DNA of 64,000 bases from Solanum dulcamara. Lineage: Eukaryota > Streptophyta > Magnoliopsida > Solanales > Solanaceae. The position numbers and the translations under genes were made by a program. This document shows, piece after piece, positions 1 to 12,100 of this stretch. Location: the NCBI RefSeq assembly GCF_947179165.1, contig NC_077242.1, forward strand, positions 45,959,097 to 46,023,096, in the 5' to 3' direction. Numbering within the stretch: position 1 is the stretch's first letter; every line of letters begins with the position of its first letter. The notes under the pieces are model-generated. The model saw only the letters and a list, made by a program, of their open reading frames with translations. It made no database searches and had not been told where the DNA came from.

Positions 1-430
1 ACTGACTCCCTTTCTTCGGGGAGATGCGTTACATGCCCGTAGGTACAGATGCTCGGTTTGCTAATCCGCTCACCTAGGACATCCACCCTGTTGGTTGGCA
101 ATGCTCCTTTGTTCGGAGCCCTATTTTGGCACTAACTTTTCTGTTGTATATTTATCCGTAATGGTTAAGGGTACGATGGGGCCCTGTCCTGTCATATGAT
201 TATGCTATTATTTTGTAGAGGTCTGTAGACTTATATGGTGGGTTCTGTATATGTGTTTTGGGCTTGTGTTCAGCGATGGCCTTAACGACCTCCGTGTGCT
301 ACATCTATTTTCGTACACCCTTTTCGATTTCTACTTTTATTTATTCTGCTAACACGCTAAGTGGGGCTAAGGGTATGTATGGGTGCCCAACTTGGGCACC
401 AATCATGATCTAAGGAGTTAGGTCGTGACA
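1..430 (+). mobile_element. 3' part of a giant-family LTR, cut by the window edge
   Basis: The segment matches the 3' end of the giant LTR family seen throughout the window: a C-rich/G-rich hairpin near position 10-25, the conserved GGGGCCCTGTCC block near 180-195, and the ending GGTCGTGACA at 421-430. It interrupts the minus-strand pol of E0 just inside the RNase H domain, so it is an insertion whose left end lies outside the window. The five bases after it (GATGC) are the expected right copy of the target duplication; the left copy cannot be seen. Confidence 0.85.
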
Positions 431-1078
431 GATGCATCACAATACACCATCAAGCCTTCGCCCTCAATTAGAAGAGTCAAAATAGGAGAAGTAGTAAGAA
501 ACTCATTGAGCTTCATAAAGCTCATCTCACACTTCAACCACTCAAAAGGAACATCCTAGCGAGTAAACTGAGTCAAAGGTGTTGCTATAATGGAGAATCC
601 CTCTATGAACCGTCTGTAGTAACCCGCTAATCCAATAAAGTGACAAATCTCAATCATTCAGGTGGGCCTGGACCAATCAAGAATAAACTCAATCTTCACC
701 TGATCCACCATGATGCCATCCTTGGACACCATATACCCCAAGAATGCTACAGATTCAAGACGAAACTCGCACTTTGATAACTTGGCATAAAGATGCTGAT
801 TTCTCAAAGTTTGGAGCATAGTCCTCAAATGTTGCTTGTGCTCCTTTCTACTCCATAAGTACACCAATATGACACCGAAAAACATAGTGACAAAAGAGTC
901 AAGATAAAGCTTGAATACACTAATCATCAAGTCCATGAATGTAGCAAGGATAAACCTAAAAGGCATCACAAGGATGTCTACAAATCTAATCCACAGGTGA
1001 TGATAACTGAATCTCAAATCAATCTTAGAAAACACCACAACAGCCTAAAGTTTTTCAAATAGGTCATCAATGTGAGGC
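431..1078 (-). pseudogene. E0 pol fragment: reverse transcriptase (second half) to start of RNase H
   Basis: Reading leftwards from 1078, the minus strand encodes a gypsy RT: PHIDDLF, then FSKIDLR.SYHHL, FMDLM..VFK.YLDSF, HLRTMLQTLR, KCEF and FLGYMVSKDGI, followed by AGYYRRFIEGFS (about 620-575) and the RNase H start ending VYCDA at the left edge, where the plus-strand LTR cuts in. The catalytic F-I-D-D-I motif reads F-F-G-V-I, so both catalytic aspartates are lost, and about 15 residues before FMDLM are deleted. In-frame stops interrupt the rest. The piece continues at 3990-4801 once the insertion between them is removed. It is dead; assignment to Ty3/gypsy RT is secure. Confidence 0.9.
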
Positions 1079-3989
1079 ATAATTTCATGCCCTGGGCTTA
1101 CACCTTATACGTGGTCGACACCCGGAAACCATTACTGGTCCCTAGCGAACCTTGACACTGCTTACTACTAAATTAAAGACTCAATATACATGCATAAACT
1201 TTAATAAGTTAACTTTTAAAATATTTATGCACAAACCGAAAGATCTCAATTATACTTTACTCAAAAACTAGAAAATAACTATTAATATAAATAACAAATA
1301 GTGTTTTAAAACATCTGAATGAATATACTAAACTGACTCACTAACTCTGTCCACGAAGCCTCTACTAAACTTTGATAGGTGCTGAGACAAAACCCACAGC
1401 TACCTGACTACTCAACTAAACATAACTCAAAAGTAGATATGCTGATCTAACTAAAATGGAGCCCTCCCAAAGTGAGGAGATCTCACTAACTGTTGATCGA
1501 TGGAAGTCTGTTACACCCCGTACTTGTAAACCTTGAAACGTGTTTTTAATCTTTTTAAAGATAGCTAGGATACCCCTACTATCCACACACATCAACCAAC
1601 TCTAAAGAAAGAAGAATGTGATACTCCATAGTAGAGAAGGTTGGAAATAGAGCCATAAGAATCCGGAAGGAATTGGAGCCAAGTGATGAGTCGTAGGACT
1701 CGATTTACCCACGTAAGCTACTAACTTGGAAGTCTTACATACTTAAGTTATTGGAGTACGTATCAAGCTTGCGTAGATGGATTATATAGGCTCTTAAAAT
1801 AAGATAAGATTACAAATGCACGAGGAAGAGGATAAAATGACATGTGGCAGCCTAGGAAGGAGGCATGTGGAAGCACCTCAAGCAAGCAGGTGCGGAGAAG
1901 TAACACGAACAGCCCACTCAATTTCAGCGCATTTGAAGAAGTTCTGAGCTGTGATTTGACCACAGTTGATAGCTAAGTATACGAGGGGTCCAGGTCGGAC
2001 CCCAATCACGGTCTATGGGTTTGAGTCATGACAAAGTCTTAGTGAAGTGTCTGCAATCGGGAGTACCTAAATCTGTATCATAAAATAATGCAGTGCCAAA
2101 TGACGTTAGTACATGAAATGTACGGTATGTGAAATAGTCTAAAGGAGACTTATTCAACTCACCTCAAAGGACTCAACTCTGAAATTAGCTCAACTCAATA
2201 AAGCATGCAATCTATGTAAGAGAATTCTCTAAAATATATGAATAAGTAAATGCAACTCGGTATATAAAAATATAATACTTTTCTTTTGAAGAGTTTCTCT
2301 AACCAAAAACCGTCACTTATGACCTATAATATGATACAATGAACTGCTATTATTTCCACAACCATCCAATACCTTGGTAGGATAAGGGACACAAACTCAT
2401 ATCTGGATTAAATAAAAGTCCTCTTTTGGGACTATGATGAGTCGCTCGAATGAATGGTATGATCCTATCCTACGTTGGCTACATAGTTTATGGGATTCGA
2501 GTTGTTTTATAGTCTTACCCAATTCGATGTTCAATACTAATACCAAATTTATTTTATTATGCTCATAACTCAACTGATTGTATTTACTCAATTAACCTAT
2601 TTAGTCTCTTTTGGACTTATCTCAAAACTCAACTTTTATCAACTCATGTCTTTTCTTAAAGTTATATAAAATCTCAACTCAATAATGCATTTAAAAGCAT
2701 GTTTTAGCTTCAAAACTCAATCTCAAAAATAAATGTTTAAGTGAATTAAACTTAATACATTTATACTCAAAATACTCATGCTCAAAATAATAATTAAGAG
2801 ACTTGTCAAACTTAACTTAATTTGTTCTCAAACTCTATCTCAATTATATGATGAAAATAATAATTCTTTAACTCAAAACAGTGCATATAATATTTAATAC
2901 AAAACTCAATTAGTGTCCATGTGAATGCAAACATAAATCAACAATCTCAAAATTCAACTCATGAAAATCATTAAAGTATAGTTAAATATATATAATAAAT
3001 AAATAGAATTTATATAGATGACTTAAGAATTTACTTTATTGGAATTAGAAACTTGAACTCAAAACTCAACTTGACTTTATGAACATGTAGGGCATGAGGT
3101 CGAATTTAGTCCAATGTTATGATAGCTTACATACCTACAAGAACTAGAGTTTTGAAGAACTTTGAAGAAGATGCATGAAAACTCTAGCTTTTCTCCTCTT
3201 GAATCTTGTTCTAAGGCTTGGGAAAGTATATGAGAGTAATGTGGTTGAATAGTAATGTTTAGGACCTTAATTAGGTGTAAAACCATCGGGGTTTAGTCTT
3301 TGAAGGGGTGGAATAAGACTAAAATAAACCTTCTTAAAACACTGCCGAAATCATCTCTCCGGGCCATCTACAGTCCGTAGAAGTTTCTACTGGCCGTAGG
3401 AGCCAACCGTAGAAACTTGGTGAGATTCGGGGTCGTTGATTTCATCCTGCGGGCTAACCTACAACTTGTAGATCCTTCTATGACCCGTTGTTGGGTCCGT
3501 AGGAATTTGGACCAAAACAATGATTCCCTGAACTTTTTGCATGAGTCAATAGGATTGGTTTGTGGACCGTGGACCCATCTACGGACCATAGGTCAGGGTC
3601 GTAGGAACTAACCTAGAAAACCTTAGTTCTGGTAGTCTATGGTAAAATAGTCATAACCTTTTACTCCAAACTTCAAATGAGGCAAGCTTCATAGCGTTGG
3701 AAAAATGACTCAAAGACCTTTAATTTGATAGGTCACTGCCATCTAATTTTTTATATTCTAGGAGATATTATCGTTTAAAGTTGACTCTTGCATTTTCTTA
3801 TGCAAAAACTTAATTGGTAGAATATCTTTGAACTCGACTAAGTACTAGAGGTTCCTTATGACTCTAATTCACATAAAATACACTTCAAACACTTATGAAT
3901 TGATCCTAACAATTGAAATTATCAGGTTTGGGCCTATACGCATATGAAGAATGGTTTGGATCTTAGCTTAGATTTTTTTGGGGTGTTAT
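1079..3989 (-). mobile_element. Reverse LTR-like insert (family D) splitting E0 RT
   Basis: E0 RT reads ...KNYYP on the right side (from about 3990) and PHIDDLF on the left (to 1078), so the sequence between is an insert of about 2.9 kb. On the minus strand it begins TATAACACCCC, close to the usual TGTAACACCCC LTR start. It holds AT-rich sequence (2150-3060) and a stretch (3360-3610) full of CCGTAG/CTACGG words like those in the LTR of element F. No gag or pol was found, so it is probably a solo LTR. Flanks GCATA/ATATA match only partly as a target duplication, so the edges are uncertain by about 10 bp. Confidence 0.6.
1509..2033 (+). mobile_element. Internally deleted solo LTR (giant family) with perfect TSD
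   Basis: It starts TGTTACACCCC at 1509 and ends GAGTCATGACA at 2033. AAGTC lies on both sides (1504-1508 and 2034-2038), a perfect 5-bp target duplication. Relatives are over 3 kb; this copy is 525 bp. One deletion joins the promoter region to the primer-proximal segment near 1880-1890. A second joins GATTTGACCAC to AGTTGATAGC near 1963, where the two parent sequences share a few bases. It lies inside the D insert and is therefore younger than it. Confidence 0.88.
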
Positions 3990-4801
3990 ATATAGGATAA
4001 TAGTTCTTCACCATTATCTTACCCAGCTTTTTATAGTCATACACATCTGCATAGACCCCGTCTTTCTTCTTTACAAATAAGACTGGGATCCCCATGGTGT
4101 CATGCTAGGCCGAATGACTCCCTTTTATCCAAGAGATCCTTAAGCTGAACACTAAGCTCCTTGAGCTCTACAAAGGCCATACTATATGGAAGAATAGAAA
4201 TTGTATGAGTTCCCGGCTTAAGTTCAATGGCAAATTCAATATCACACTCTAGGGGAAGGCTAGATAGGTTGTTGGGAGTACATCCGCAAACTCTCGCACC
4301 ACAAAGACTGAGTCAACTGTAGGTCCCTCCTTACTAAAATACCATACATATGCCATGTAGGATAAACTTCCACTAAAAACCAATCTCTTTGCCCGGATAT
4401 AAGAAATAACCCGAGTTAGTGTGTGGTTTACAGATCCCGCCCACAATCGGAGGCATTCTAGGCATGGCTAAGGCAACAGTCTTTGCATAGCAATCTAATA
4501 CTACATGGTGAGGGGATAACCAGTCCATGTCCAAAATGATATCAAAGTCTAACATTTCCAACTTAACAAGGTCAACCCAATTTTCATAGCCCTAGATCAC
4601 CAAGTAGGATCTATACACCCGATCCACTACTAAAGTCTCACCCATAAGAGTCAAAACACACATGGCTGCTGATAAAGGCTCAAAATGCATACTCAATCGG
4701 GAAGCATAATATAGAGATACATATGAAAATGTACTAACCCGAATTTTGCTAGATATGGGGAAGGAGTAATCATCCTTCACTAGGGATAGTCTCTGAACCA
4801 A
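3990..4801 (-). pseudogene. E0 pol fragment: aspartic protease and start of reverse transcriptase
   Basis: From 4801 leftwards the minus strand shows a retropepsin region with STFSYVS near 4735, a conserved VDRVYR..LV block, then DFDIILDMDWLSPHH (about 4550-4500), LDCYAKTV, and after a frameshift TRVISYIRAKRL, VREFADVLP, ELKELS.QLKDLLDK (about 4180-4120) and finally VKNYYP at the right edge of the D insert. The aspartate expected before STFSYVS (normally D-S/T-G) is absent. The RT portion has stops and frameshifts. It joins 431-1078 as one ancestral pol. Protease and RT N-terminal identity is clear; function is lost. Confidence 0.87.
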
Positions 4802-5152
4802 TGTTCAATCTCGCCATAGTCATATCAACCATGAGAAGAATGACCCATATGATAATGACCATCACACCTTGTAGAACCCAAATTTGAACCTCTTGAACTG
4901 TAGCCCATGCTAGGACCACTCTGCCTATACTAATCATCTGCTAAAGCATAATGTGCCGCATGAATATGCCAGCTAGAATAACCTTTCTAAAATTATTGGT
5001 GATGCCTACCAGAAGAGTCCCTACTCTTAGATTGGGACTAATGGTAACTACCCAAGTGTTGAGCCCTCTTGTCGTTGCCACCATAGGCCTCACAATAGAG
5101 ATGCTCTATAGTACAGGCATAATCAACCACCTCCAAAAAAGATCAGCCTGTC
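4802..5152 (-). pseudogene. E0 gag C-terminal / linker fragment
   Basis: This stretch sits directly upstream (minus strand) of the E0 protease and is cut at 5152 by the 28.7-kb insertion. Short readable pieces in shifting frames, such as VVDYACTIEHLYCEAYGG followed by a Ser/Gly/His-rich linker, fit the C-terminal gag region of gypsy elements. No intact CCHC knuckle is visible. The N-terminal part of the same gag resumes at 33818. Identity rests mainly on position between gag and protease. Confidence 0.65.
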
Positions 5153-5663
5153 TGTCATGAACCAACCCCGTGGGCTGCGAATGGAGTCTGACCTGGACCC
5201 CCGTACACATACCTATCAGGTGTAGTCAAATTGAACTATGAACAAGAGATAATACTCACAAAAACCCCACTGAGTTAAAACTTTTTCATTTACATGTAGC
5301 CTCTTTCATTCGTATCATACCATAAAAGGCATGCAAGCCGACCAGACTACCATAACGTAAAAACATTTACAACATATTGTATAGGCACAATCGAAATAAA
5401 CTTATAAACAACCCAACTTACATGTCTACAGACTTTTAAAAATAGTAACGATATCATATGGCGGGACAGGGCCCCCGTCGTACCCCTTAATAAAACAATA
5501 TGTACTTTAAAAGATCAGCACCAAAAGCTAGGTTCCAAAATAGTGAAGCACTTTCAACATAGCTGAGTGGAAATCCTAAGCTGACAGATCCCCAACACGT
5601 ATACCTGTACCTGCGGGCATAAAACGCAGCCTCCCGAAAAAAGAGGATCAGTGCAATACTATC

Positions 5664-7982
5664 ACGACCCAAGCCTAGGGCCTAGACATGACATGACGAA
5701 TGAGGAACCCGAAAGTACCTCAAACAAGCCTCTTAGCATTCTTTTAGCCTTTCATAGGTAATGATGATAAATAAACAAGCGGAAATCATAATAGTAAATC
5801 TTCAACTTATATATGTCCAACAATACCTCTAACTATTAGATTTAACGGGGCTAAGACAATTCCTTAGCTCAGCCTCAATCATAATAGAAGAAATGCCATA
5901 GTAAAATATCTTAACATATCATAAGCTAGAAACATAAAGGAGTATTATTCCCGGAACATGGGAACTCACCAAAAGTAGTCTTCAACGAAATCTCAACTAG
6001 CCATGTGGAGGAGAATGAGGAGGAGCACTAATCCCTACATGGTGATATCATGTAGGCAAAAGAGTATGTGTTAGTACTTTGAATGTACTAAGTATGTAAG
6101 GATGCATGAACATTGAGGAAACATTAAAATATTTATATAATATGGAACATAATGTAATGCATGCATAATAAATCATATAGATATCCTTTAAAACATTTAT
6201 TTTATGGGAAATTAACCATAACCGACATTTAAGACCATGCGAGCTATTACATGGAATCCAACATAACCCCCTACGTTGGCCGGGAAGACTACTTGTCAGG
6301 TAGAACTCCGTCAACTTCATTCATTTCTTTAACTTTAACTTTAAGGGCTATTTATGGATTCATTAGCCTAAGCCTACAAGGGCTCCTATGTTGGCACATA
6401 GTTAATGAGACAAGGGGTCGCTACTAGGATTCTCTTACCGAATCCCACCTCAATGCCCCATTCGGTTCTAAGTCAATCCCACAGAATAGTTTAATACTTC
6501 AAAATATTTATAGCATATAACTTGAGAATTCAAGTATCATATTCGGTAGAATAGCTCATTAAAATATTTGATAATTCAAATATGCAAGAATTTTCCTTAT
6601 TGCATAAAGAATCCATCATTCATATTATTTCATCATTCTTTCATTTCATAAGACCTCCTTTTGATCATAGATATTGCTTTCATAAACATTCATTTGGAGT
6701 CAAAGCTTTTAAGTCAAACATTATTAAAAATATAGTAAAATTAGGTGGGTTCAAATCACTTCAACTTGCAAATATGTATGTAAGTAAATATACATAAATA
6801 CTTTGAAATCCATTAATTAAAAATCATGCTTTAAACAACCCATCATGAATTTGAAGAACCTTTAAATAGATAAATAGAGGAATTACTTGCAAATCATCAA
6901 TTCATACATATAAAATTATGTCGCATCAAAATAGACCAATAATTATTAGTTTAATCATGATTCATACAATTAAGTAAAAATAAGAATTACCATAAGAAAA
7001 TATTACTTGAAATCAAGAGATTTAATTGAAAGAGTTTTTGGACTATATGGGTGAAAGAACCCACGGATAAACACCCACATAACTTAGAGTAGAGCTTCAA
7101 GAAAATAAATATAATTTATCATATAATAAAAATAATTTAGACATGAGAGTGGAAGGAATACTCTCATTGAATCCTTACATACCTGGAATTCGAAGCTTTA
7201 GTCAGAATCGAAAGACTTAATGAACACTCTTGAGTCCTAGTTTTTCTCCTCGCCGGAATGTTTTGTGTACTACCCGGAGTATATGAATCACCAGAATAGT
7301 ATTTCTTTACTACTAAGAACTAAAACTATATTTGAGAATGTGTAAAGAAGTGTATAGAGAGAAGACTTGCTTGAGAAAGCTTGATGAATAAAATGAGAAA
7401 ATAAGGTGGGTATTTATAGGTGGGAAAGAGGACCTAACAATAAATAAAATAATTATAAAGAAAAATTTGAAAATTTAATAGAAAATTATGATGTCATGGA
7501 TGATGTTAATTGGAGGAAAATTTATGTCATGAGTGATATCAAATGTATCTAGATCTTTCCATGGTAGGTGAAATGAGTTATCTTTGACAAAATACTCCTT
7601 TTCAGAGCTGCTTTTGAACAAGATAAAATTCGTTATTAGGATTTGGTGTCCATAAGAATTGTAAATATAGAAGTCTAGTTTCATGTCGTTCAAGAATCAA
7701 CCAATTTGGAGCATCCTACAGGGAGATATAAATTTTCTTCTACAAATACTCCTTTTCATCACAGCACACTGTCTTATAATAATTAATTTATTTGACCTAC
7801 TTAACCTCTGAAACTTAAATTATGGTCTTCACAAAAATTGTAGGTAATGATCTTTTGGTTACTCAGAAATTTAAATCAACCAATTTGGACAATCCTATAA
7901 AACGTTATGCCCAAAATACAAAGGCTATAACATTTTTAGGAGAGAATTGAAACATCATATACAACATTTTTAGGGGATGTTA
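5664..7982 (-). mobile_element. Solo LTR of another family (C) inside H
   Basis: The minus strand runs from TGTAACATCCCC (ending at 7982) to ...GGCTTGGGTCGTGATA (5664), an LTR-like start and end unrelated to the giant family over most of its 2.3 kb. H sequence is continuous across it: ATCAGTGCAATAC before, CATGTAATGAGTATATAAATC after, matching the uninterrupted giant LTR at about 9690-9730. No clear 5-bp target duplication remains. The interior (6050-7900) is AT-rich without coding signal. Its end resembles the end of F's LTR near 37400-37474, so it may come from an F-related gypsy family. Confidence 0.72.
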
Positions 7983-8320
7983 CACATGTAATGAGTATAT
8001 AAATCATAAAACATCATAATTAAGACAACAACTGAAATAAGGAGGCAGGACACAAGTGTAACAGTTTACCCGGCCTGCAGTAGGACTCAGTGTATGCGGC
8101 ATCATACAATCGTATATGACATCATCTCATACATTACAAATATATCATTAGGTTTTCATATGCATGCCTATCTATCGTATCCGGCCCTTTAGTGAGGGAC
8201 TCGGTCAAGAGAGTAATGTGCATCTATATCGTACCGTTACCCTATCATACCATCATATCTTATCATATCATACCCAACCCATTATAGGTCTCGATGTTAT
8301 AATCATATCATCATATATCG

Positions 8321-8612
8321 TATCCGGCCCACTAGGGGACTCGGTGTGATATTTATCATATACCGTATCCGACCCTTTATGGGACTCGATGTCATTATTA
8401 TATATTGTACCCGGCCCTTTATAGGACTCGGTGTCATTATCATATACCGTACCTGACCCTTTATGAGATTCGGTGTCATTATCATATATCGTACCCAGTT
8501 CTTTATAGGACTCAGTGTCATTATCATATATCGTACCCGACCCTTTATGGGACTCGGTATCATTATCATATAATATACCTGGCCCTTTATTGGAACTCGA
8601 TGTCATTATCCA
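8321..8612. repeat. 42-bp tandem array in H, about 7 units
   Basis: Units of the pattern GTACCCGGCCCTTTATGG-GACTCGGTGTCATTATCATATAT recur every 42 bp (starts near 8323, 8365, 8407, 8449, 8491, 8533, 8575). Because 42 is a multiple of three, long repetitive open frames appear on both strands here; they are artefacts. Similar arrays sit at the matching place in other giant LTRs (27281-27456 and 58333-58562). Confidence 0.9.
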
Positions 8613-8652
8613 CCATGCACAGGTGGATCATTATCTGACACTTAATAAGGTA

Positions 8653-8977
8653 ACATGGAGTGTGAATCAAACCCATGTTTGAATTGAAATTGAGATACTG
8701 ATGCAAGTTCTTCCCTTCTGAATCAGATAGATTCATATCTGAAAGAGGTTGACAATAAGTTCTTTCAAAATTGACTATTTGCCCCTCTGTTAGAGGTGTT
8801 CCAAAAATGTCTGCGATCGAGTAAATATAAGTCAGAGTCAATAGAATTTGATCAATCCTATTTTTTGTCGTTAAGGTGGAGAACTGAACCAAGAATTCTC
8901 TTTCTTCATCATCAATCGAATCACTGTTCGCGACCTAGGATCCTATTTTCTCATTAATATAATCCCCATTCACGTTT
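8653..8977 (-). pseudogene. ycf2: Plastid-derived insertion: two joined fragments of ycf2
   Basis: The minus strand translates to unmistakable chloroplast Ycf2 sequence: NVNGD, then [19 protein letters not shown] and [13 protein letters not shown] (8970-8830), then [37 protein letters not shown] and [13 protein letters not shown] (8810-8655). The known order in Ycf2, as I recall it, puts the second block upstream of the first, so two separate pieces were joined near 8830 in swapped order. The insert is absent from the sister copy of this LTR segment at 27490-27520, where AAGGTAGTCATA-AAGACTATC is continuous. One stop (after IGS) and several substitutions show that it is an old, non-functional nuclear plastid insertion. 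Confidence 0.9.
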
Positions 8978-9199
8978 ATACAGACTATCATTCATCAATC
9001 AGGACAATAATTATCTCAGGTGCCCTTTGAGTGCCCCTAGGGCTACATTAAGTGAAGTCTTAGGAGTTGTAGACACATTTTAGGGAATGCCAACCGGCTT
9101 AAGGAAATCAAGGACATCTGTCATTCCAGAGTCTTTTAGAAGGGAGCTTTACATCCCACCACTAATCGACATATAGATGGTTCAGGAAAGGTAGCTCAA

Positions 9200-12100
9200 T
9201 GTCACGAACCAACCCCATAGGCCGCGACTGGGGTCCGACTTAGACCCCCTTATGCGTATCTCTCAGCTACCCTAAAGTTAAAGCGTATGTGATGTGATAC
9301 TATATAAAAACCCCAATGGGTCAAAAACTTTTTTTCAGGAACCTGTAGCCTCATTCACCTGTATCATAACAGGAAAGGGCATGCGAGCCAATGAGGCTGC
9401 CATACCATGAAAACATTAGCAATACGTCGTATGAGCACAACTGAAACAAACTTATAAATAACCCATATACATATGTATATAGACCTCTAAAAGTAATAAC
9501 TGTATCATATGGCGGGACAGGGCCCCCGCCGTACTCCTGAATAAATAAATATATACATCAATGACCAGCATCAACAGTAAGGCTCCGGAACAGCGGAGCA
9601 CATCCAACATAGTTGAGTGGAAACCCTAGGCTAGCGGATCTCCAATATGAACATCTGTACCTGCGGGTATGAAATGCAGCCCCCCAAAAATGAGGGGTCA
9701 GTACGACATATATACTGAGTATATAAAGCATAACATATCATAACTGAAACAACAACTGAAATGGGGATACAGAAAATATGTATAACAGTTAATAGATTAC
9801 TGTACCTGCAGCTTAGGACATACAGTCATATACCTTATCATACCTTGTACTCGGCCCTCTAGTGAACTCGGTATCGTAATCGTTTCATCATAATCATGTG
9901 TCGTCATATCATCATGTATATCATTTTATCATGTCATCGTATACGGCATAATCTCGTATGTCATCACAGTATATCTGGTCCACTTTAGGGCTCGGGGTCA
10001 TAAATGTATCCCTATATTTTCATATGCAAGCCTACATAAAGTATCCAGCCGTTTAGTGAGGGACTCGGTGAAAGAGTAGTATATGTCTATAGCGTACCAT
10101 CATCATACAGTAAAATATGCCGAGGAACGTTCGGCCCAATCCGTAATTTAAAACAACGCCAAAGAACATACGGCTCAATCTATATTTTCTATTATATCAT
10201 CATATATATATCTGGCTGGGGATGCGGTGATGAGCATTATCACATGCAGCGTCATTGTATGCTTCACTTCATCGTATACGATACCTCATCTTCGTATACT
10301 TCTACATATATATAGCCGGCCCGGGACTCAGTGAACGAATAGTAAAACTAGGCACGACCATATTCACGGCCCTCTTATGGAACTCGGAGGAAGATGGGTT
10401 ACAGGGTGCTTGAGTAGAGTAGTGAGAAACTATATGCAACTAAGTCATCATTTGAGACTCAATGAAACAGTCAAGTGAATCGTCACCTGAAGATTAGAGT
10501 AGTAATCATCTTAAGTATCTTCTAAACATCGTTACGGAGCATATCAACTGGAGTTTCAAGAATTGTAGACATGTATCGAGACAAGGTTAAAAGGCTTATG
10601 GAAGTAGGGATATTTGTCGTCACAGAGACTTTAGGAATAGGAGCTGACACATTCAAGTATTATTCAGCAGATAGGAGACTCGAGGGTAGTTCAACTATTT
10701 TAAGAATTCTAATACCAAGTAGTAAATAAAAGTCACAAGTTATACCTGGAGCTTATAACTGGAACTACGTCCACCTCATATCATATGTTATTACATTTAT
10801 ACTTAAGACCTTCCAAAAGGAAGAACAGACAGGCTCTACATATACTACTATTCATGATCTAGCAGCCTTAAAAGGCAACAACTCAACTATTACAGGCGTC
10901 TTAACATCACAAAGTGAATAAAGTTTATGAATTACACCTGGAGTTGTACGAGTGGAATTATTCCCACATTTCATATACAAACCACTCATAACTTATACCT
11001 AAGACATGCCAAAAGAAAAGAAGAATAACTCTACATACCTATTATGGGTTAGTCGCATCCAGACTTGCTTCGGTACTCCTTTAACCTATTTAACACGGAA
11101 GTAATACGAAGGTTAGTAACTTTTGACTTTCCAGTTCCTAAATCCACAACCAGTCACCCATAGGAATCAATTCCTTATTCTTCCTTCTCGACTAGTCTCG
11201 ACTAGTCTTTAACGAGTTAAGGAGTTAACGGAAATTGAACAGCACCTCCTCTATAATGTGTCCTATCCGAATTTCTAATTATTTCCCTAATACCTACATA
11301 AAACCAACAACATAACCACCAGATTATATATATATAAAATATGGCAACATTATACAATACAACCTCCGAACGACTCGCTCGAAATTATGATATCCAAAAT
11401 AGGGTTTCTAGTTTCTATTTTGCGAAACCTTTAACCGTATGAAGCGGAGGGGCGTGTGGATACAACCAGCAGATCCACCACCTCTTTTAGGATAAATTTA
11501 GGCCCTTCAACACACACCACACAACCAGCAGCAGCCTCCACACACACAATGCCTCATTTTGACTATAATTTAACTACGACGACTTCAATTTCGATTATTT
11601 CTATCGTCGATCATTTCCACGACCTTTTTTATACTTCCAGCAGTATAAAAGGTCTATAATACACTACATAACATCCCCATAAACTTCAAATTATAATAGA
11701 ATACCTTACCTTTCCCTAAATTGGCCAAAACTCGCCAAAACCCACCTCGGAAAATCTCTTGATGTGCTGAAATGGAGTGGACTGGTTGCTGTCCGTTTGG
11801 TGATGCTCCAAACCTTAACTTAACATTATTAACACCCTCATAACATATCCAAACCCTTAATAACACGTGGGAGAAGAGAATCAATCCATAGATTATCAAA
11901 TGGCTTTCCAAACATGCTGAAAATTAACTTCGGAACCTCCTTGACGCGGTTGAAATGTTGTGGTTGCTTGTTACTCGTTTTTTCTGCCCCAAATAGGATT
12001 TTTATGTTTTTAAACACCGCTATACCACCATAGGATACCTTAAATAATTAATTTACGGAGCAAAATTGGAACGTACCTATTTTTCTCTCCTAGCCGTCCT

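Larger units (their letters stand above)
5153..9199 (-). mobile_element. Left half of host giant LTR H (reverse)
   Basis: On the plus strand it begins TGTCATGAACC at 5153 (reverse complement of a ...TGACA LTR end). It carries the conserved GGCGGGACAGGGCCC block at about 5460, is split by a family C LTR (5664-7982), continues with the AGTATATAAATC segment, a 42-bp tandem array and a chloroplast-derived patch, and stops at ...GTAGCTCAA (9199) where array R begins. The other half is at 27722-33817. CTGTC (5148-5152) and TTGTC (33818-33822) flank the whole, a 4-of-5 target duplication inside E0 gag. I read H as a solo LTR enlarged by later insertions. Confidence 0.78.

Noticed and set aside
3360..3610. 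GC-rich patch with overlapping frames on both strands (3368-3611) as a coding exon
   Set aside because: The repeated CCGTAG/CTACGG words match the LTR sequence type of element F; frames on both strands reflect base composition.
8268..8638. Open frames on both strands rich in YDNDTESHKG-type repeats
   Set aside because: They are translations of the 42-bp tandem array; the unit length is a multiple of three, so frames stay open on either strand.
8587..8892. 101-codon frame as a nuclear gene
   Set aside because: It is ycf2-derived plastid sequence joined to LTR repeats, with a stop upstream and a scrambled order; no promoter or intact gene.
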